Program-made: the position numbers and the translations under genes | Origin: Todiramphus chloris collaris | Lineage: Eukaryota > Chordata > Aves > Coraciiformes > Alcedinidae | Assembly (NCBI GenBank): GCA_025345505.1 | Contig: JANVCC010000021.1 | Coordinates: forward strand, 2,305,878 to 2,369,877 | Length of the DNA: 64,000 nucleotides | Reading direction: 5' to 3' | Shown here: positions 61,801-64,000 of the stretch, piece after piece | Layout: each line of letters begins with the position of its first letter | Position numbering within the stretch: the first letter of the stretch is position 1 | The notes under the pieces: generated by a model | The model's input: only the letters and a program-made list of their open reading frames with translations | Told to the model about the DNA's origin: nothing | Databases searched by the model: none

Positions 61801-62778
61801 AAATATAACCATGTAGTGATGTAAGGGTAATAAACCGTGCCCCTCGTTTGGCTCAGCTTCTCAGTGACATTGGAGAGTCCTGATGACGTTGGCCAGTTTA
61901 ACCCCTGAGTACGTTCACAGCTCCTCTCCAACCCTCAGCATCCAGTTGTTCAGCAGCACGTTAGCGACCCACCGAGTGCAGGCACAATTAGACTGAGCAC
62001 GGTCCTTCGTGCCAGGGGAGACAGTCAGAACCTGAAATGAAGATGCTGTCAGAGCTCACCTTGTTTGCTTTTCTAAAGGGATTTTTTTTCCACTCTTCAG
62101 ATACAGATGCCAGGGATACTGGTTAACCCTTAGTGTGCATTACCTGAGGGAAGGGATGCCCTGCCTCCACCCAGTAAATCCAGACATAAGGATGTTTGTA
62201 CTTCACAGCACTTACTCAACAGCTTTGGGATGTCTCAAGTTCAGTGTATATTTGCTAATTGAGTTTACAGCACGTGTACACAGCATCTGTGGCTGCTGAG
62301 GGATGCAGTGCGTTGAGCCTACACGTGGCAGGTCCTGTACTAATATTAGCATGAAAGTTATGCTAACCTTTCTCATCTCCCTATTCAGCTGCTTCCGGGG
62401 ATCACTTTCCACCCCTCCATGGGTCAGATTCCTCTGCTTGTTGCTTGCTACTCTTTGGGTTTTTAAACGAAATGGGCGACAAAACCTGGGCCTTGTTTTG
62501 TTTCTGCAAGTGTTCCCCAAGCTTGGTTCCCTGTCCTGTGCTCCCAAATACACATCTGCACCATTTGTCAGAGGCTTCCAGATGTCTTGAGCCAGGGTAG
62601 GCTGGCTGGAGCTCCATGACAAACGTGGTTTTCCAATGCCCTCTCCATCCAGAGAAATTTTGAATTAGGGAATAAAGAGTTTATATTGGGAATATGGCGA
62701 GGGGTACAGTGGGGCCAAACACAGGTAGGTTCATCCAAAATGTTGAATTTCTATCAGGTATATATAACATGATACAAT

Positions 62779-63063
62779 TTAGGCTGTGGGGCAATGAGAG
62801 GACTGGAGGGAATGGATTAAAACTAGAGATAGGTCAATTCAGGTTGGACAGTAGGAAGAGTTTCTTCTCCATGAGGGTGGTGAGACACTGGAACAGGTTG
62901 CCCAGAGAGGTGGTGGAAGCCCCATCCTTGGAAGTGTTGAAGCCCAGGCTGGCTGGGGCTGTGAGCAACCTGCTCTAGTGGGAGGTGTCCCTGCCCATGG
63001 CAGGGGGGTTGGGACTGGGTGAGCTTTGAGGTCCCTTCCAACCCTGACCATTCTATGATTCTA
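62779..63063 (+). repeat. CR1 LINE fragment, sense
   Basis: GTGGGGCAATGAGAGGACTG to a tail ccattctatgattctaa. Closest to the copy at 37268. Confidence 0.94.
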
Positions 63064-63247
63064 AGGAGAGAAGTTTGCAAACAGCCAGAAATGTCTGAAG
63101 GAATAGACTTTGCTGCTACCTTCCTTACAACTTGGGTTTTCTTGTTTTTTCAAGACTTGAAGCAGGTTTACCTACCTCATTCTAACCTGTGTAATGAAGC
63201 TTGAACTTCTTGGCCCTTGCGTGTTAAAAGCTTGAATACTTGAGAGG

Positions 63248-63786
63248 AGTGGTTGGCACACTGGAAGGCTGTGCTGCCATCCAGAGAGACCTGGACAGGC
63301 TGGAGAGTTGGTCTGGGAGAGATCAGATGACATAGAACAAGGGCAAGTGTAGAGTCTGGCACCTGGGAAAGAACAGCCCCAGGTACCAGTACAGGCTGGG
63401 GACTGACCTGCTGGAGAGCAGCGCAGGGGAAAGGGACCTGGGGGTCCTGGTGGGCAGCAGGGTGACCATGAGCCAGCAATGGGCCCTCCTGGCCAGAAAG
63501 GCCAATGGCATCCTGGGGAGGATCACCAGGGGTGGGTTAGTAGGTGGAGAGAGGTTCTCCTCCCCCTCTGCTCTGCCCTGGGGAGACCTCATCTGGAATA
63601 TTGTGTCCAGTTCTGGGCCCCTCAGTTCAAGAAGGACAGAGAACTGCTGGAAAGAGTCCAGCACAGAGCCACAGAGATGATGAAGGGAGTGGAACATCTC
63701 CCTGCTGAGGAAAGGCTGAGGGAGCTGGGGCTCTTGAGCTTGGTCATCTTTCGAGGTCCCTTCCAAGCCCTACCATTCTGTGATAC
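63248..63786 (+). repeat. CR1 LINE fragment, sense, internally deleted
   Basis: Begins in the RT-proximal part of ORF2 (GTGCTGCCATCCAGAGAGAC), passes through ATGAAGGGAGTGGAACATCT and GAGGAAAGGCTGAGGGAGCT, then jumps at about 63740 straight to the 3' end (CGAGGTCCCTTCCAAGCCCT and tail). About 300 bases present in other copies are missing. Confidence 0.92.
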
Positions 63787-63954
63787 TTCTAGTGCTTAAG
63801 TGAGTAGTGCTATGGGGATGTATAAGCTCAAATGAAAACAGTTTATAAGCCTGTGATGTAACTGTGTTTTGCAGCCCACTTGGTGACCATTCGTAGTGTG
63901 GTTCCTCTGGGCAAGCTCAAGTGAAGGGAGCTCAAAACTCCATGTTGCAGTGAA

Positions 63955-64000
63955 GACAGAAGGGGTTCCACAGCAGACAGAAGGGGTTCCACAGCAGACA
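63955..64000 (+). repeat. 21-bp tandem repeat running off the window end
   Basis: GACAGAAGGGGTTCCACAGCA at 63955-63975 and again at 63976-63996, then the start of a third copy. The array length is unknown because the window stops here. Confidence 0.93.

Larger units (their letters stand above)
59735..64000 (+). other. Start of the intron after window exon 36
   Basis: Three CR1 fragments (61617-61800 antisense, 62779-63063 and 63248-63786 sense) and a 21-bp tandem duplication at the very end. 59735-61616 is unique and I see no exon in it. Confidence 0.8.

Noticed and set aside
1..64000. tRNA, rRNA, snoRNA or a novel multi-gene system
   Set aside because: I saw no cloverleaf with A and B boxes, no rRNA sequence, and no box C/D or H/ACA element that I could defend. 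Apart from TMEM131 and fossil CR1 there is no other coding unit. A covariance-model search would be needed to exclude small RNAs fully.

Overview
The window is vertebrate, almost certainly bird, nuclear DNA. The evidence is a long multi-exon gene with canonical GT-AG introns, AT-rich introns, and about 26 fragments of the CR1 LINE family in both orientations. Many of these fragments end in the family's typical 3' tail (repeats of the type ATTCTATGATTCT). One run of exactly 10 N at 44140-44149 marks an assembly gap. By my edges CR1 covers about 9.4 kb, near 15% of the window. That is high for a bird and would suit a lineage with expanded CR1, such as woodpeckers and relatives, but the species is not established.

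The only gene I can support is TMEM131 on the + strand. I could place 36 consecutive coding exons between 9398 and 59734. They join in frame into 1,674 codons with no stop, frameshift or missing phase. Residue numbers below count from the first complete codon in the window (Pro, base 9399). From what I remember of human TMEM131 (about 1,880 residues, about 41 exons), the window lacks roughly the first four exons (start codon, signal region) and the final coding exon(s) with the stop. I ran no alignment.

Layout. 1-9397: upstream intron with five CR1 copies, including a nested CR1 cluster at 5205-7003 and a small CpG-rich patch near 8600. 9398-12491: exons for the PapD-like N-terminal domain. 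15698-40659: exons for the rest of the luminal part, a series of beta-sandwich segments with many N-glycosylation sequons. The 40474-40659 and 44440-44598 exons together encode the single membrane span. 45168-59734: ten exons for the long, low-complexity cytosolic tail, with Q/P-rich, Lys-rich, acidic-dileucine and polyproline stretches. 59735-64000: start of the next intron, with three CR1 copies and a 21-bp tandem duplication cut by the window edge.

Published work on the TMEM131 family assigns the luminal PapD-like domain to procollagen binding and the cytosolic tail to recruiting TRAPPC8 for ER-to-Golgi transport, so the visible exons cover both working ends. I found no RNA gene, no second protein gene and no novel multi-gene system. 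The unexplained structure is in the introns: minisatellites (one apparently seeded by a CR1 end), hairpins, a CpG patch, and CR1 copies lying very close to splice sites.
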